Counted from the first letter of the stretch, positions 9,099 to 18,611 are shown. The stretch: 64,000 nt of DNA from Tractidigestivibacter montrealensis (GCF_024741235.1 NZ_JANSKA010000001.1:473133-537132), one strand, 5' to 3'. Numbers and translations are program-made. Notes: a model not told the origin generated them from the sequence alone.

Positions 9099-9724
9099 TA
9101 TGCAAGCACCTCCTCGAGCTGCTTCGCGATGTCGGTGGTCATGACGAGGGCACCGTTGTCGATGAGGTTGCGGGCGTTGGCCTCGGAGACGGCGATGCAG
9201 TTGACCTTCTCCAGGTTGCGGAAGGAGAGGTAGCTGTTGACGTCATCATCGGGGATGACCACGGTGACGCGCTTGCCCGAAACGCCCAGGGCGTCGAGAA
9301 CGGCCTTGGCCTGCTTGGTCGAGGGCTTCTCGAAGGTGAGGGAGTCGACGAGGACGAGCTCGGAATCGGCGACCTTGCCGGAGAGCACGGACCTCATAGC
9401 GAGCTTGACCATCTTCTTGTTGATGCGCTTGGAGTGGTCACGCGGGGTGGGGCCAAAGACAACGCCGCCGCCGGTCCACTGGGCAGCGCGGATGGAGCCC
9501 TGACGGGCACGACCGGTGCCCTTCTGGCGCCAAGGCTTGCGGCCGCCGCCGGAGACCTCGTGACGGTTCTTGGTGGAGTGAGTGCCCTGACGCAGGCAGG
9601 CGTCCTGGCAGACCACAACCTGATGGATGACCGGGATGTTCGGCTCGATGCCGAAGACGTCGTCGGAGAGGTCGGCCTGTCCGGCCGCCTGCCCCTCGAC
9701 GTTCTTGATGTCGTACTTGGACAT
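9098..9724 (-). CDS. rplD: 50S ribosomal protein L4
   Basis: A 208-residue protein with the extended tunnel loop RPWRQKGTGRARQGSIRAAQ-like segment (here KPWRQKGTGRARQGSIRAAQ) that identifies L4. L4 lines the exit tunnel and, in gamma-proteobacteria, represses its own operon; whether that holds here is unknown. ATG at 9724 follows AGGAGG. The junction with rplW is TAATG. Confidence 0.97.
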   Translation of the reverse strand: MSKYDIKNVEGQAAGQADLSDDVFGIEPNIPVIHQVVVCQDACLRQGTHSTKNRHEVSGGGRKPWRQKGTGRARQGSIRAAQWTGGGVVFGPTPRDHSKRINKKMVKLAMRSVLSGKVADSELVLVDSLTFEKPSTKQAKAVLDALGVSGKRVTVVIPDDDVNSYLSFRNLEKVNCIAVSEANARNLIDNGALVMTTDIAKQLEEVLA

Positions 9725-9769
9725 GAGTCCTCCTTGTTAGCCTAAGTGTGTGCCTACTCGCGTGGGCCC

Positions 9770-10390
9770 CTAGGCCATGCGGACCTGGACCAGGGCGTTC
9801 TTGCCACCGGGCACGGCGCCCTTGATGAGCATGAGGTTCTGCTCGGCATCGACGCGGACGAGCTTGAGGTTCTTGACGGTGACACGCTCGTCGCCCATGT
9901 GGCCGTACATGTGAAGGCCCTTGCGGACGCGAGCGGGGTAGGCGCACTGGCCAATGGAGCCAGGCTTACGCTGGTTGCGGCAGCCGTGGGTCATGGGGCC
10001 ACGGGAGAAGTTCCAGCGCTTGACGGTGCCCTGGAAGCCCTTGCCCTTGGAGGTGCCAATGACGTCGACGGACTTGACGTCCGCGAAGTCGGCGACGGTC
10101 ACAACGTCGCCGGTGTGGTGCTCCTCGCCGTTCTCGACGCGGACCTCGCGCAGGTAGCGCATGGGCTCGACGCCGTGAGCGGCAAAGTGACCAGCCATGG
10201 GCTTGTTGACGTGCTTGGACTTGATGTCTCCGAAGCCAATCTGGACGGCGTCGTAGCCGTCGGTCGCCTTCGTCTTCACCTGCGAGACGGTGCAGGGGCC
10301 AGCCTGGATGACGGTGACGGGGACGACGTTGTCGTCCTCATCCCACACCTGCGTCATTCCGAGCTTGCGGCCAAGAATCGTGCTGACCAT
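9770..10390 (-). CDS. rplC: 50S ribosomal protein L3
   Basis: A 206-residue protein starting MVSTILGRKLGMTQVWDEDD and carrying the L3 signature FSRGPMTHGCRNQRKPGSIG near the site of glutamine methylation in other bacteria. The ATG at 10390 sits six bases after AAGGA; another ATG at 10396 directly abuts that site and is less likely. It is the first gene of the S10-like transcript here, since rpsJ is in the str operon, and a promoter lies 128 bases upstream. Confidence 0.95.
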   Translation of the reverse strand: MVSTILGRKLGMTQVWDEDDNVVPVTVIQAGPCTVSQVKTKATDGYDAVQIGFGDIKSKHVNKPMAGHFAAHGVEPMRYLREVRVENGEEHHTGDVVTVADFADVKSVDVIGTSKGKGFQGTVKRWNFSRGPMTHGCRNQRKPGSIGQCAYPARVRKGLHMYGHMGDERVTVKNLKLVRVDAEQNLMLIKGAVPGGKNALVQVRMA

Positions 10391-10517
10391 GCTCATTCCT
10401 TACCCTCGGTGGTCATGGGACCATTGGGCAGCTCCTCTGCCCTCCCCAGCGGACCACGTCCTGTAGAAGCGGCGCATGGGGGCGAGACACAACTCTCCCC
10501 TTTAGCGCAGCCTGTCT

Positions 10518-10546
10518 AGTTTACACGCAGGACCGGGCATTCACAA
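10518..10546 (-). promoter_or_regulatory. Promoter for the rplC-rplX operon
   Basis: Minus-strand TTGTGA (10541-10546), 17 bases, TAAACT (10518-10523): 4/6 matches in both hexamers with ideal spacing. The predicted leader before rplC is about 120 bases, long enough for autogenous control, but I see no strong conserved hairpin that proves it. Confidence 0.6.
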
Positions 10547-10640
10547 TGTCTTCGCAGATTTTCTTGGCCCCAGGAGCTGGGGATTCGCATTCCGCGCCGT
10601 CGGGCGTATCCATAGGGCCCAAACGGCGTCAGGCGCCACC

Positions 10641-11285
10641 CTACTGCTGGCGCGGAGTGGTCCCGTTAGCCGGAATAAAGGAGCCCATAACACGCTGGCG
10701 CTCGAGCTTCTCGTGCATATGGTCGCGGGCGAGAAGAACGATCGAGAGCACCTCCATCGCTATGCCAAGAATAAGGAGACAGAACCCGGCGCCCAAGTTG
10801 ACGTAGTACACGGTGTACGTGGAGTTAAGCAGCATGAGACCCACCGAGCATATCTCGAAAAGGGCAAATGCGGTGGTAATTGAGCTGAGTACCAGCGCGG
10901 CAGTACGACGACGAAGCATGGGAAGCACGGCGGTGCCAATGGCGAGAAGTACGAGCACCGCCCCATCCGGGGCATCCGTAAGCGCAACGGAGTAGTCGTA
11001 GCTCGAGCCAGAGACGATGAGGAACGGCAGGAAGGCCGCAATGCCCATGAGAAGCGCAGCGGCGAGCGTAACGAGCTCAGACGCTGTCACAGCCTTGGGG
11101 GAATGCGCGGGGGCGCTTGCAAGGGACACCTGCTGCGGTTGCGCCTGTGGCTGAGCTTGCTGTCCGGCAGGAGCGGCGGTGGCCGAAGCAGCCGCGCTCC
11201 TTGAGGGCCACGAAAGGTCAAAGCCGCAGTTGGGGCAGAACTTCTCCGTGCCGCCAAGCTTCTTTCCACACTGAGGACAGAACAT
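10641..11285 (-). CDS. Membrane protein with N-terminal zinc ribbon
   Basis: A 214-residue protein not recognised by name. It starts with a double-CxxC zinc ribbon (Cys3, 6, 17, 20; MFCPQCGKKL), followed by a glutamine/alanine/proline-rich linker to about residue 65 and about four hydrophobic membrane segments, then a charged tail. GGGGG precedes the ATG. It lies between rpsJ and rplC, in the same orientation, and so separates the str genes from the S10 genes. Its architecture mirrors the zinc-ribbon membrane protein at 2779-3522, with the ribbon at the other end. Such proteins are common in Coriobacteriia and Firmicutes, with no known activity. Confidence 0.8.
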   Translation of the reverse strand: MFCPQCGKKLGGTEKFCPNCGFDLSWPSRSAAASATAAPAGQQAQPQAQPQQVSLASAPAHSPKAVTASELVTLAAALLMGIAAFLPFLIVSGSSYDYSVALTDAPDGAVLVLLAIGTAVLPMLRRRTAALVLSSITTAFALFEICSVGLMLLNSTYTVYYVNLGAGFCLLILGIAMEVLSIVLLARDHMHEKLERQRVMGSFIPANGTTPRQQ

Positions 11286-11326
11286 GCAACCCCCTAGCCT
11301 CGTGAACCAACAGTCTAGATACTACC

Positions 11327-11404
11327 CGTATGCATGCAATCGATTTGCCGGGCACATCAATCCCACGCGGAATCGAAATGCCGGGCAATTCAATCCCGCA
11401 TACG
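11327..11404. repeat. 33-bp imperfect tandem repeat with inverted ends
   Basis: Two copies of a 33-base unit lie back to back (11338-11370 and 11371-11403), agreeing at about 24 of 33 positions; the best conserved parts are AATCGA, TGCCGGGCA and TCAATCCC. The pair is framed by CGTATGC (11327-11333) and GCATACG (11398-11404). It sits between the rpsJ terminator and the zinc-ribbon gene start. Role unknown. Confidence 0.6.
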
Positions 11405-11407
11405 AAA

Positions 11408-11439
11408 AGGGACCCGTCTCCTCGCAGAGACGGGTCCCT
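11408..11439 (-). terminator. Rho-independent terminator after rpsJ
   Basis: A perfect 13-bp stem (AGGGACCCGTCTC with its complement, six-base loop) followed on the minus strand by TTTTCG. It lies 22 bases past the rpsJ stop and ends the rpsL-rpsG-fusA-rpsJ transcript. Confidence 0.88.
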
Positions 11440-11461
11440 CTCAGGCGCTAGGTTGCTTGGA

Positions 11462-11770
11462 CTAGAGCTTAATCTCGATGTCCACGCCCGCAGGAAGGTC
11501 GAGACGCATAAGCGAGTCGACGGTGGAGCTGCTGGGGTCGAGGATGTCGATGAGGCGCTTGTGGGTGAGCATCTCAAACTGCTCGCGGGAATCCTTGTCC
11601 TTGTGGGGCGAGCGGATGACCGTGTAAAGGTTGCGCTCGGTGGGCAGGGGGATGGGGCCGGAAACGCGGGCGCCCGTCTTCTGGGCAGTGTCCACGATGA
11701 GCTTGGCGGACTGGTCGACGACCTCGTGATCGTAGCCCTTGAGGCGAATCCTGATCTTCTGGCTTGACAC
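11462..11770 (-). CDS. rpsJ: 30S ribosomal protein S10
   Basis: A 102-residue S10 with [20 protein letters not shown] and the loop region [21 protein letters not shown]10 is part of the 30S head and, as NusE, of antitermination complexes with NusB. The start is a GTG at 11770 preceded by CGGAGG at six bases. It follows fusA in the str operon, in the place often held by tuf, and is separated from rplC by a terminator and another gene. Confidence 0.96.
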   Translation of the reverse strand: MSSQKIRIRLKGYDHEVVDQSAKLIVDTAQKTGARVSGPIPLPTERNLYTVIRSPHKDKDSREQFEMLTHKRLIDILDPSSSTVDSLMRLDLPAGVDIEIKL

Positions 11771-11810
11771 TGTAAACCTCCGTAAATGAGCTATCGCTCG
11801 TGGTCGTTAA

Positions 11811-13907
11811 CTAGGAAGCGGTGCCGCCGGCCTTGGCGACGATCTCGTCGCGGACGGCCTTCGGAACGGGCTCGTAAGCGCTGAACTGCATGGTGTAGCT
11901 CGCGCGACCCTGCGTCTGGGAGCGGAGGTCGGTAGCGTAGCCAAACATCTCACCCAGGGGCACCTTGGCGCGAATGACCTTGGTGTCCTTGCGATCCTCC
12001 ATGCCCTCGATCTTGCCGCGGCGAGAGGACAGGTTGCCCATGACGTCACCCATGTACTGCTCGGGGGTCTCGACCTCGACCTCCTCGATGGGCTCGAGAA
12101 GGACAGGATCGGACTTCTTGAGGGCGTCCTTGATCGCCATGGAGCCGGCGATCTTGAAGGCGGCCTCGGAGGAGTCGACCTCGTGGTAGGAGCCGTCGAC
12201 GAGGGTCACCTTGATGTCGACCACGGGGTAGCCGGCGATGACGCCACTCTCCAGGGCCTCCTGGATGCCCTTGTCGATCGAGGGGATGTACTCCTTGGGC
12301 ACGACGCCGCCGACGATGGCGTTGACGAACTCGTAGCCCTTGCCCTCCTCGTTGGGCTCCATGTCGATGATCGCGTGACCATACTGGCCGCGGCCACCAG
12401 ACTGGCGGACGAACTTGCCCTCGGCGTGCTGCACGGCGTGGCCAGCGGTCTCGCGGTAGGCGACCTGCGGCTTGCCCACGTTGCAGTCGACCTTAAACTC
12501 ACGGCGCAGGCGGTCGACGATGATCTCGAGGTGAAGCTCGCCCATGCCGGCAATGATGGTCTGGCCGGTCTCCTGGTCGGTGTGTACGCGGAAGGTCGGG
12601 TCCTCCTCGGCCAGCTTGGCGAGACCAACGGACATCTTCTCCTGCTCGGCCTTGGTCTTGGGCTCAACGGCAACGTCGATGACGGGATCGGCGAACTTAA
12701 TGGACTCGAGGATGATGGGCTTGTGCTCGTCGCAGAGGGTGTCACCGGTCTGGGTGTTCTTGAGGCCAACGCAGGCAACGATGTCGCCGGCAGAGCACTC
12801 CTCACGGTCAACACGGTCGTTGGCGTTCATCTCGAGGATGCGGCCCAGGCGCTCCTTGCTGTCCTTGACGGAGTTGTAGACATAGGAGCCTGCCTCCGCC
12901 TGGCCAGAGTACACGCGGATGTAGGTGAGCTTGCCCACGTACGGGTCGGTCATGATCTTGAAGGCCAGGGCCGCGAAGGGCTCCTTGGGATCCGCGTGAC
13001 GGACCTCGGGCTCACCCTTGAGGTTCTTGCCATCGATCTCGGGAACGTCAAGCGGGCTGGGCAGGTAGTCCACGACGGCGTCGAGGAGCTCCTGGATGCC
13101 CTTGTTCTTGTAGGCGGAGCCCACGAAGACGGGGTTGAGCTCGTTGGCGATGACGCCCTTGCGGATGGCGGCCTTGAGGAGGTCGACGGGGATGTCCTGC
13201 TCCTCGAGGACGGCCTCCATGAGGTCGTCAGAGAAGTTGGAGGCTGCGTCGAGCAGCTCCTCGCGCTTCTCCTGGGCGAGGTCGGCAAACTCCTCCGGGA
13301 TGGTATCCATGGGCTCGGGGTAAATCATGCCCTTGGCGTCTTCCTTGAAGTCCCACGCGGTCATGGTGACCAGGTCGATGAGACCCCAGAAGTTGGACTC
13401 GGAGCCCATGGGGATCTGCGCGGCCACGGCGGGGGCGGAGAGGCGCTCCTTCATCGTGTCGATGGCGTGGAAGAAGTCCGCACCCACGCGGTCGAACTTG
13501 TTGATGAAGGCGATGCGGGGGACGTTGTACTTTGCAGCCTGACGCCACACGGTCTCGGACTGGGGCTGGACGCCGGCGACGGCGTCGAACACGGCGACGG
13601 CACCGTCAAGGACGCGCAAGCAGCGCTCGACCTCGGCCGTGAAGTCAACGTGGCCCGGGGTGTCGATGATCTGGATGACGTGGTCCTTCCAGAAGCACGT
13701 GGTGGCCGCAGAGGTGATGGTCACGCCGCGCTCCTGCTCCTGGACCATCCAGTCCATGGTGGCAGCGCCGTCGTGGACCTCGCCAATCTTGTGGGTCTTG
13801 CCGGTGTAGTAGAGGATGCGCTCGGTAGTGGTGGTCTTACCGGCATCGATGTGGGCCATGATGCCGATGTTTCGCAGGTCTTCGAGCTTGTACTTCATCT
13901 GTGCCAT
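11811..13907 (-). CDS. fusA: Elongation factor G
   Basis: A 698-residue translocase GTPase. G1 is AHIDAGKT (18-25), followed by the switch region [20 protein letters not shown] and DTPGHVDF, and the C-terminal domains IV and V, including the HAxxDxEP-like region, are complete. EF-G moves tRNAs and mRNA after peptide bond formation and helps recycle ribosomes. Gene order rpsG-fusA-rpsJ with no tuf. The start ATG at 13907 follows GGGGGTAGCAGTAT. Length is standard. Confidence 0.98.
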   Translation of the reverse strand: MAQMKYKLEDLRNIGIMAHIDAGKTTTTERILYYTGKTHKIGEVHDGAATMDWMVQEQERGVTITSAATTCFWKDHVIQIIDTPGHVDFTAEVERCLRVLDGAVAVFDAVAGVQPQSETVWRQAAKYNVPRIAFINKFDRVGADFFHAIDTMKERLSAPAVAAQIPMGSESNFWGLIDLVTMTAWDFKEDAKGMIYPEPMDTIPEEFADLAQEKREELLDAASNFSDDLMEAVLEEQDIPVDLLKAAIRKGVIANELNPVFVGSAYKNKGIQELLDAVVDYLPSPLDVPEIDGKNLKGEPEVRHADPKEPFAALAFKIMTDPYVGKLTYIRVYSGQAEAGSYVYNSVKDSKERLGRILEMNANDRVDREECSAGDIVACVGLKNTQTGDTLCDEHKPIILESIKFADPVIDVAVEPKTKAEQEKMSVGLAKLAEEDPTFRVHTDQETGQTIIAGMGELHLEIIVDRLRREFKVDCNVGKPQVAYRETAGHAVQHAEGKFVRQSGGRGQYGHAIIDMEPNEEGKGYEFVNAIVGGVVPKEYIPSIDKGIQEALESGVIAGYPVVDIKVTLVDGSYHEVDSSEAAFKIAGSMAIKDALKKSDPVLLEPIEEVEVETPEQYMGDVMGNLSSRRGKIEGMEDRKDTKVIRAKVPLGEMFGYATDLRSQTQGRASYTMQFSAYEPVPKAVRDEIVAKAGGTAS

Positions 13908-13923
13908 ATACTGCTACCCCCAA

Positions 13924-14394
13924 CTAGAAGCGGTAGTGAGAGAACGCGCGGTTGGCCTCGGCCATCTTATAGAGGTCCTCGCGACGCTTGACGGAGGCGC
14001 CCACGCCATTGGCGGCATCCATAATCTCGTTGGCGAGACGCTCGGCCATGGTCTTCTCCTTGCGGGCGCGCGAGAAGGTCACGAGCCAGCGGATGGCCAG
14101 AGTGGTGGCACGACGGGAGTTGACCTCCATGGGCACCTGGTAGGTGGCGCCACCGACGCGCTTAGGCTTGACCTCGAGCGTAGGACGGATGTTGTCCATG
14201 GCCTTCTTGAAGACGGAGAGGGGATCCTCGCCGGTCTTCTCGGCGACCATGTTGAAGGCACCGTAGACGATGCGCTCCGCGGTGGCCTTCTTGCCATCGA
14301 GGAGGACCTTGTTGATGAGCTGGGTCACGAGGCGGTTGTTGTAGACGGCGTCAGGCTGGACCTCACGACGCACTGCTGCTGCACGACGCGGCAT
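13924..14394 (-). CDS. rpsG: 30S ribosomal protein S7
   Basis: A 156-residue protein starting [20 protein letters not shown], with the conserved [20 protein letters not shown] segment. S7 nucleates the 30S head and represses the str operon in Escherichia coli. Second gene of the str operon, 45 bases after rpsL. Start preceded by AGGGAGATACAAAC. Confidence 0.97.
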   Translation of the reverse strand: MPRRAAAVRREVQPDAVYNNRLVTQLINKVLLDGKKATAERIVYGAFNMVAEKTGEDPLSVFKKAMDNIRPTLEVKPKRVGGATYQVPMEVNSRRATTLAIRWLVTFSRARKEKTMAERLANEIMDAANGVGASVKRREDLYKMAEANRAFSHYRF

Positions 14395-14439
14395 GTTTGT
14401 ATCTCCCTAGAACAGTTGGCTTGCGTTGCTTGTGATGGT

Positions 14440-14811
14440 TTACTTGCCGCGCTTGGCGCCGTAGCGGGAACGGGCCTTCTTGCGGTTCTGGACGGCAGCG
14501 CAGTCATAGGCGCCACGGATGATCTTGTAACGGACACCAGGGAGGTCACGGACACGGCCACCACGGATGAGCACGATGGAGTGCTCCTGCAGGTTGTGGC
14601 CCTCGCCGGGGATGTAGGCGGTGACCTCGATGCCGTTCACGAGGCGCACGCGGGCGACCTTGCGGAGGGCGGAGTTAGGCTTCTTGGGCGTGGTGGTGAA
14701 GACGCGGGTGCAGACGCCACGCTTCTGGGGGTTGTGCTGGAGCGCGGCGTTCTTGGACTTGGCCTTGACGCTCACGCGGCTGTGGCGGACGAGCTGGTTA
14801 ATGGTAGGCAA
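14440..14811 (-). CDS. rpsL: 30S ribosomal protein S12
   Basis: A 123-residue S12 starting [20 protein letters not shown]. The streptomycin-related loops [13 protein letters not shown] and [11 protein letters not shown] are of the sensitive type, with lysines at the positions most often mutated to resistance. S12 monitors codon-anticodon pairing. First gene of the str operon behind a TTGACA promoter. AAAGGAGAGAAC precedes the ATG. Confidence 0.97.
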   Translation of the reverse strand: MPTINQLVRHSRVSVKAKSKNAALQHNPQKRGVCTRVFTTTPKKPNSALRKVARVRLVNGIEVTAYIPGEGHNLQEHSIVLIRGGRVRDLPGVRYKIIRGAYDCAAVQNRKKARSRYGAKRGK

Positions 14812-14899
14812 AGTTCTCTCCTTTTATACCTATCTACGTGCGTGTACACGAATCTTAAGGGCAGCGCAGCACCGTCACCCTGGATTGGCGCGAGGTGAT

Positions 14900-14928
14900 A
14901 CGTTACGCGCGCCCGCTGCAGTTGTCAA
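14900..14928 (-). promoter_or_regulatory. Promoter for the str operon
   Basis: Perfect -35 TTGACA (14923-14928) with a 17-base spacer to TAACGT (14900-14905) on the minus strand, about 80 bases upstream of rpsL. The same TTGACA/TAACGT pair, with an 18-base spacer, lies before rpmG. Confidence 0.6.
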
Positions 14929-14998
14929 AAAGCCACGGGACCGGGCGTATCCCTTCTTCACGTGACGCACACGCAACTGGGGCGTCTGGGCACGAGAA

Positions 14999-15029
14999 GG
15001 GCGGGGGCCACCTGCGTGGCACCCCGCCC
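14999..15029 (-). terminator. Probable terminator after the glycerol dehydrogenase gene
   Basis: GGGCGGGGGCCAC pairs with GTGGCACCCCGCCC around a four-base loop, 34 bases after the stop at 15064. The minus-strand tail is CCTTCTCG, only moderately T-rich. Confidence 0.6.
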
Positions 15030-15063
15030 ATCACCGCAACGCTTGATGGAGCTAGCGTTTCCG

Positions 15064-16176
15064 CTACTCCTCCTCGTCGTCATCCAGACCAAGGACAGTC
15101 CTGCCGATGGCGTCCGTTGCCACGATGGCTGCATAGAGCTCGTCGGGCGTGACGTCACCTGCCAGGTTGTGGATCGTCTCGCCGGGGACGCAGGCGTTCT
15201 TGGCGATGGTGCGAATCTCGTCGTCGGTGGTGATGCCCAGCTCCTTCAGCGTGACCGGCAGGCCAACCTCGAGGCAGAACTCCTGCACGTCGAGGAACTC
15301 CTCCTCCGTTGCGCCCTCGAGCGTGAGCTGCACCAGGGTGCCAAAGGCCACGCAGTTGCCGTGGGGCACGGTGTGACCACCGAGCGAGGTAAGGCCGTTG
15401 TAGAAGGAGTGCGCCGCCGCGCAGTTGACGTTGTCAGCACCAATGCCGGAGAGGTAGACGTTGGCCTCGATAATGGCGTCCAGGGCAGGCGTCACCACGT
15501 GCTTCTCGCACGCGGCAAGCGCCTGGGTGCCGTAGTCGCGCAGCGTCTGGTAGCAGAGCTTGGCGAGCGCCATGCCGGCACGCGTGATGCCCGTGCCCTC
15601 GAGGCTGGGAGACTCGGTGCGGATGGATGCGCGGCCCTCGAAGTAGGTGCCCAGGGCGTCACCCATGCCGGCGACCAGGAAGCGCACCGGGGCGTTTGCG
15701 ATGACCTGGGAATCAACCATGACGGCATCGGGGTTGGTGGGATAGAAGAGGTACTTGTCAAAGCTGCCGTCGTCGTTGTAGATGACCGAGAGACCCGTGC
15801 AGGGCGCGTCGGTGGCTGCGACGGTGGGGATGATCACCACGTGCTTGCCGGTATAGTAGGCCGTGGCCTTGGCGGTGTCGACGGCAGAGCCGCCACCCAC
15901 GGCCACCACGGCATCGATGCTGTCCTCCTCGACGATTGCCTTCATCTTGGCAATCTCGCCCTTGCTCGAGATGCCGCCAAAGATCTCGTAGCGACGGTAG
16001 TCGCCTGCGTCGCCAAAGCTCTCCTCAAGCTGGTCATGGCAGGCCTTGTAGCCGCTCTTCGAGCACACGAAGAGCCAGCGCTTGCCCATATAGCCCATCT
16101 CGTCCTTGAACTTGAGCAGGGCACCCTTGCCCTGGACGTACTTCAGGGGCTCACGCATTGCACGCAACAGCTTCAT
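15064..16176 (-). CDS. gldA: Glycerol dehydrogenase, iron/zinc-dependent alcohol dehydrogenase family
   Basis: A 370-residue NAD-dependent enzyme that should oxidise glycerol to dihydroxyacetone, or run in reverse. The dinucleotide site is VAVGGGSAVDTAK (about 91-103); the metal ligands expected in GldA are Asp173 (GMGDALGTYFE), His256 (AAAHSFYNGL) and His272 (HTVPHGNCVAFG). Length matches GldA. It stands alone on its transcript; a short leader hairpin (16200-16219) precedes the AGAAGGGAA site. Related polyol dehydrogenases such as those for butanediol or glycerol-1-phosphate share the fold, so the exact substrate is inferred. Confidence 0.88.
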   Translation of the reverse strand: MKLLRAMREPLKYVQGKGALLKFKDEMGYMGKRWLFVCSKSGYKACHDQLEESFGDAGDYRRYEIFGGISSKGEIAKMKAIVEEDSIDAVVAVGGGSAVDTAKATAYYTGKHVVIIPTVAATDAPCTGLSVIYNDDGSFDKYLFYPTNPDAVMVDSQVIANAPVRFLVAGMGDALGTYFEGRASIRTESPSLEGTGITRAGMALAKLCYQTLRDYGTQALAACEKHVVTPALDAIIEANVYLSGIGADNVNCAAAHSFYNGLTSLGGHTVPHGNCVAFGTLVQLTLEGATEEEFLDVQEFCLEVGLPVTLKELGITTDDEIRTIAKNACVPGETIHNLAGDVTPDELYAAIVATDAIGRTVLGLDDDEEE

Positions 16177-16265
16177 GGCGGTTCCCTTCTGTCATTGCGG
16201 CCGTGGCCTTCTCCACGGCATACGCAGTTGACAGTATTCCCATCATGTCAGCCTGAGATAGGCCA

Positions 16266-16297
16266 CCGCCACCGAAAGCGAAATTTTCCGGTGGCGG
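16266..16297 (-). terminator. Possible terminator after the metal ATPase gene
   Basis: CCGCCACCG (16266-16274) and CGGTGGCGG (16289-16297) form a 9-bp stem 33 bases after the ATPase stop. The tail on the minus strand, TGGCCTATCTC, lacks a clear U-tract. Confidence 0.45.
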
Positions 16298-16329
16298 CGA
16301 GGTTCAAGCAATGATGTATGTTGGGCTAT

Positions 16330-18336
16330 CTAGCGCAGAACGCGCATGACGTTGAGCACACAGAGCACCATGACGCCCACGTCACCAAAGACGGCGAGCC
16401 ACATGGGGGCGAGACCAACCACGGCAAGGCAGAGGATGGCGACCTTCACCGCAATGGCAAAGACAATGTTCTGACGGGCGATGCGGATGGCGCGGCGGGC
16501 AATACGGATGGCCACGGCAATCTTGGAGGGCTTGTCATCCATGAGAACCACGTCCGCGGCCTCGATGGCGGCATCCGAGCCCATGGCGCCCATGGCAATT
16601 CCCACGTCCGCGCGGGCGAGGACCGGCGCATCGTTGATGCCGTCACCCACAAAGGCGAGCGTGGCGTCGCCCTCGCGCTCGCCGAGGAGACGCTCAACCT
16701 GATCAACCTTACCCACAGGGAGAAGCTCTGCGTGGTACTCGTCAAGTCCGAGTTCGCGGGCGACGCTTGCCGCAGCATCCTCGCGGTCGCCGGTGAGCAT
16801 TACGCAGCGGTGGACTCCCTCGGCCTTGATGTTGGCAATCGCCTCTCGAGAGTCGTCCTTGACCTCGTCGGAGATGTGGATGTGACCGGCATACTCGCCG
16901 TCCACGGCCACGTGCACCACAGTCCCCCCAGCGGTATGGCAGCCCTGCCAGGTGGCACCCACCTCATCCATCAGGCGGTCGTTGCCAACTGCCACCCTAT
17001 GGCCGTTGACCGTGGCAAGCACGCCGTGGCCGGCCTCCTCGGTAACGTCAGTCACGGTGCAGCCGTCGTGATCACTGGGATAGGCATCGCGAAGCGCGGC
17101 CGCGATGGGGTGCGTGGAGTTGTGCTCCACATGAGCGGCCAAGTGGAGGAGCTGCTCTTCGGTCAGATGCGACGGGTGGACCGTGGTGACCTTGAAGACG
17201 CCCTTGGTGAGCGTGCCCGTCTTGTCGAAGACAACGGTCTGCGCCTTTGCCAGAGCCTCGAGGTAGTTCGACCCCTTCACGAGGATGCCGTGCTTGGAGG
17301 CGCTGCCGATGCCACCAAAGAACGTGAGGGGCACCGAGAGGACCAGCGCACAGGGGCACGAGACCACGAGGAAGGTGAGAGCGCGCAGGAGCCACTTGGC
17401 GAAGTTGGCGCCAAAGTCACCCGAGACGAGCGGCGGAAGCACAGCCACTGCAATGGCCAGGTAGACCACGATGGGCGTATAGACCTTGGCAAAGCGCTTG
17501 ATGAACTTCTCGGAGCGGGACTTATTGGAGCCGGCATTCTTGACCATGTCGATGATCTTGCTTGCCGTGGACTCGCCAAAGGCCTTGGTCACGCGCAGGC
17601 GAAGCACGCCGGAAAGGTTCACGCAGCCAGAGAACGCAGCCTCGCCGGGCTTGACGGAGCGCGGCACGGACTCGCCGGTGATGGCGCGGGTGTCGAGGCT
17701 TGAGGTGCCTTCAATCACGGTTCCGTCGAGGGGGATCTTCTCGCCAGGCTTTACCAGGATGACCTCCCCCACCTGCACCGAATTGGGGTCGACAACGGCC
17801 ACCTCGCCGTTGCGCTCGACGTTTGCGGTATCGGGGCGGATGTCCAGGAGCTCCTTGATCGAGCGCTTGGAATTGCCCTCGGCGATGCCCTCGAAGAGCT
17901 CACCCACCTGGAAGAAGAGCATTACGAAGACGGCCTCGGCAAACTGGGGCTCTCCGCCGGGCACAAAGCCAATGAGCAGGGCACCAATGGTGGCGATGGA
18001 CATGAGGAAGTCCTCATCGAAGGGGTGCCCATGCGCCACAGACTCGGCGGCCTCGGCAATCACGCTACCTCCCGCGACCACGTAGGACGGCAGGTAGATG
18101 AGGAGCTGCGCCCAGAGCGGCAGGTCTGTCAGGCGCTGGATGATAACTGCCGCGACGAGAAGCACCGCGGCTACGATGATGCGACGCATGAGGACCGACG
18201 GGTCCTCGTCGTCATCGTCCTCTTCGCCACCGTCACCCTCGCCTTCGAGCGCCTCCTCGTCATCATCGGCGCAGGTAGCGCAGGTGACCTTCTCGTCCTT
18301 CTCTTCACCCTCGTGGTGGCAGCATGAGCAAGACAT
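16330..18336 (-). CDS. Zinc/cadmium-type heavy-metal exporting P-type ATPase
   Basis: A 668-residue P1B ATPase that should export divalent soft metals at the cost of ATP. The N-terminus lacks a full ferredoxin-like domain and instead has CSCCHH, CATC and a long acidic run (about residues 1-47). The membrane metal motif is SCPCALVLS (CPC 327-329), the phosphorylated aspartate is Asp371 (DKTGTLTKG), the hinge is GDGINDAPVLARADVGIAMG, and the last helices keep a Lys (IAVKVAIL) and an Asp (VFGDVGVM), as in the ZntA/CadA group. ATG at 18336 follows GGAGG at five bases; an ATG at 18348 lies before that site. An ArsR-type repressor gene and operator-like repeats lie upstream. Confidence 0.9.
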   Translation of the reverse strand: MSCSCCHHEGEEKDEKVTCATCADDDEEALEGEGDGGEEDDDDEDPSVLMRRIIVAAVLLVAAVIIQRLTDLPLWAQLLIYLPSYVVAGGSVIAEAAESVAHGHPFDEDFLMSIATIGALLIGFVPGGEPQFAEAVFVMLFFQVGELFEGIAEGNSKRSIKELLDIRPDTANVERNGEVAVVDPNSVQVGEVILVKPGEKIPLDGTVIEGTSSLDTRAITGESVPRSVKPGEAAFSGCVNLSGVLRLRVTKAFGESTASKIIDMVKNAGSNKSRSEKFIKRFAKVYTPIVVYLAIAVAVLPPLVSGDFGANFAKWLLRALTFLVVSCPCALVLSVPLTFFGGIGSASKHGILVKGSNYLEALAKAQTVVFDKTGTLTKGVFKVTTVHPSHLTEEQLLHLAAHVEHNSTHPIAAALRDAYPSDHDGCTVTDVTEEAGHGVLATVNGHRVAVGNDRLMDEVGATWQGCHTAGGTVVHVAVDGEYAGHIHISDEVKDDSREAIANIKAEGVHRCVMLTGDREDAAASVARELGLDEYHAELLPVGKVDQVERLLGEREGDATLAFVGDGINDAPVLARADVGIAMGAMGSDAAIEAADVVLMDDKPSKIAVAIRIARRAIRIARQNIVFAIAVKVAILCLAVVGLAPMWLAVFGDVGVMVLCVLNVMRVLR

Positions 18337-18371
18337 CGTGTCCTCCATTGGTTCAGCCGTACACCTTGGCG

Positions 18372-18445
18372 CTCATGTGTCTAATCCAGTGAACACATGA
18401 GCACGTGTTCATACGTACACTACCATGTTGGTGCATATGGGTCAA
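18372..18445 (-). promoter_or_regulatory. ATPase promoter region with ArsR-type operator repeats
   Basis: TTGACC (18440-18445) is a probable -35; the -10 (TAGTGT near 18417-18422) is weak. Overlapping it are two dyads sharing a half-site: TGAACAC/GTGTTCA (18390-18396 and 18405-18411) and CTCATGTGT/ACACATGAG (18372-18380 and 18393-18401). The TGAACA core is like SmtB/ArsR-family operators, placed so that a bound repressor would block RNA polymerase. Confidence 0.6.
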
Positions 18446-18611
18446 TGGAGGTCCCGCGCCCAGCGCACGGCACTCTTCCCCGCCACCGTTCTTTGCAGGC
18501 ATATCTGAAACGGACGTAAAGCTTCCACAGTTCCCCGCTCCCGATTTAGAAAAATGAGACTTTTTCTGCGGCTGGCGTGTGTTCCTTGCGCGTATCCCGC
18601 GGTCCTCTCCG

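Noticed and set aside
11338..11403. Possible CRISPR-like repeat
   Set aside because: Only two adjoining 33-base units with no spacer between them and no cas genes.
12183..13991. A 602-codon plus-strand frame opposite fusA
   Set aside because: Antisense shadow of a strongly biased gene; repeated valine/glycine/aspartate composition and no domain.
14962..18327. Long plus-strand frames opposite the glycerol dehydrogenase and the P-type ATPase
   Set aside because: Composition is the reverse-complement image of the real genes; no ribosome binding sites or motifs.
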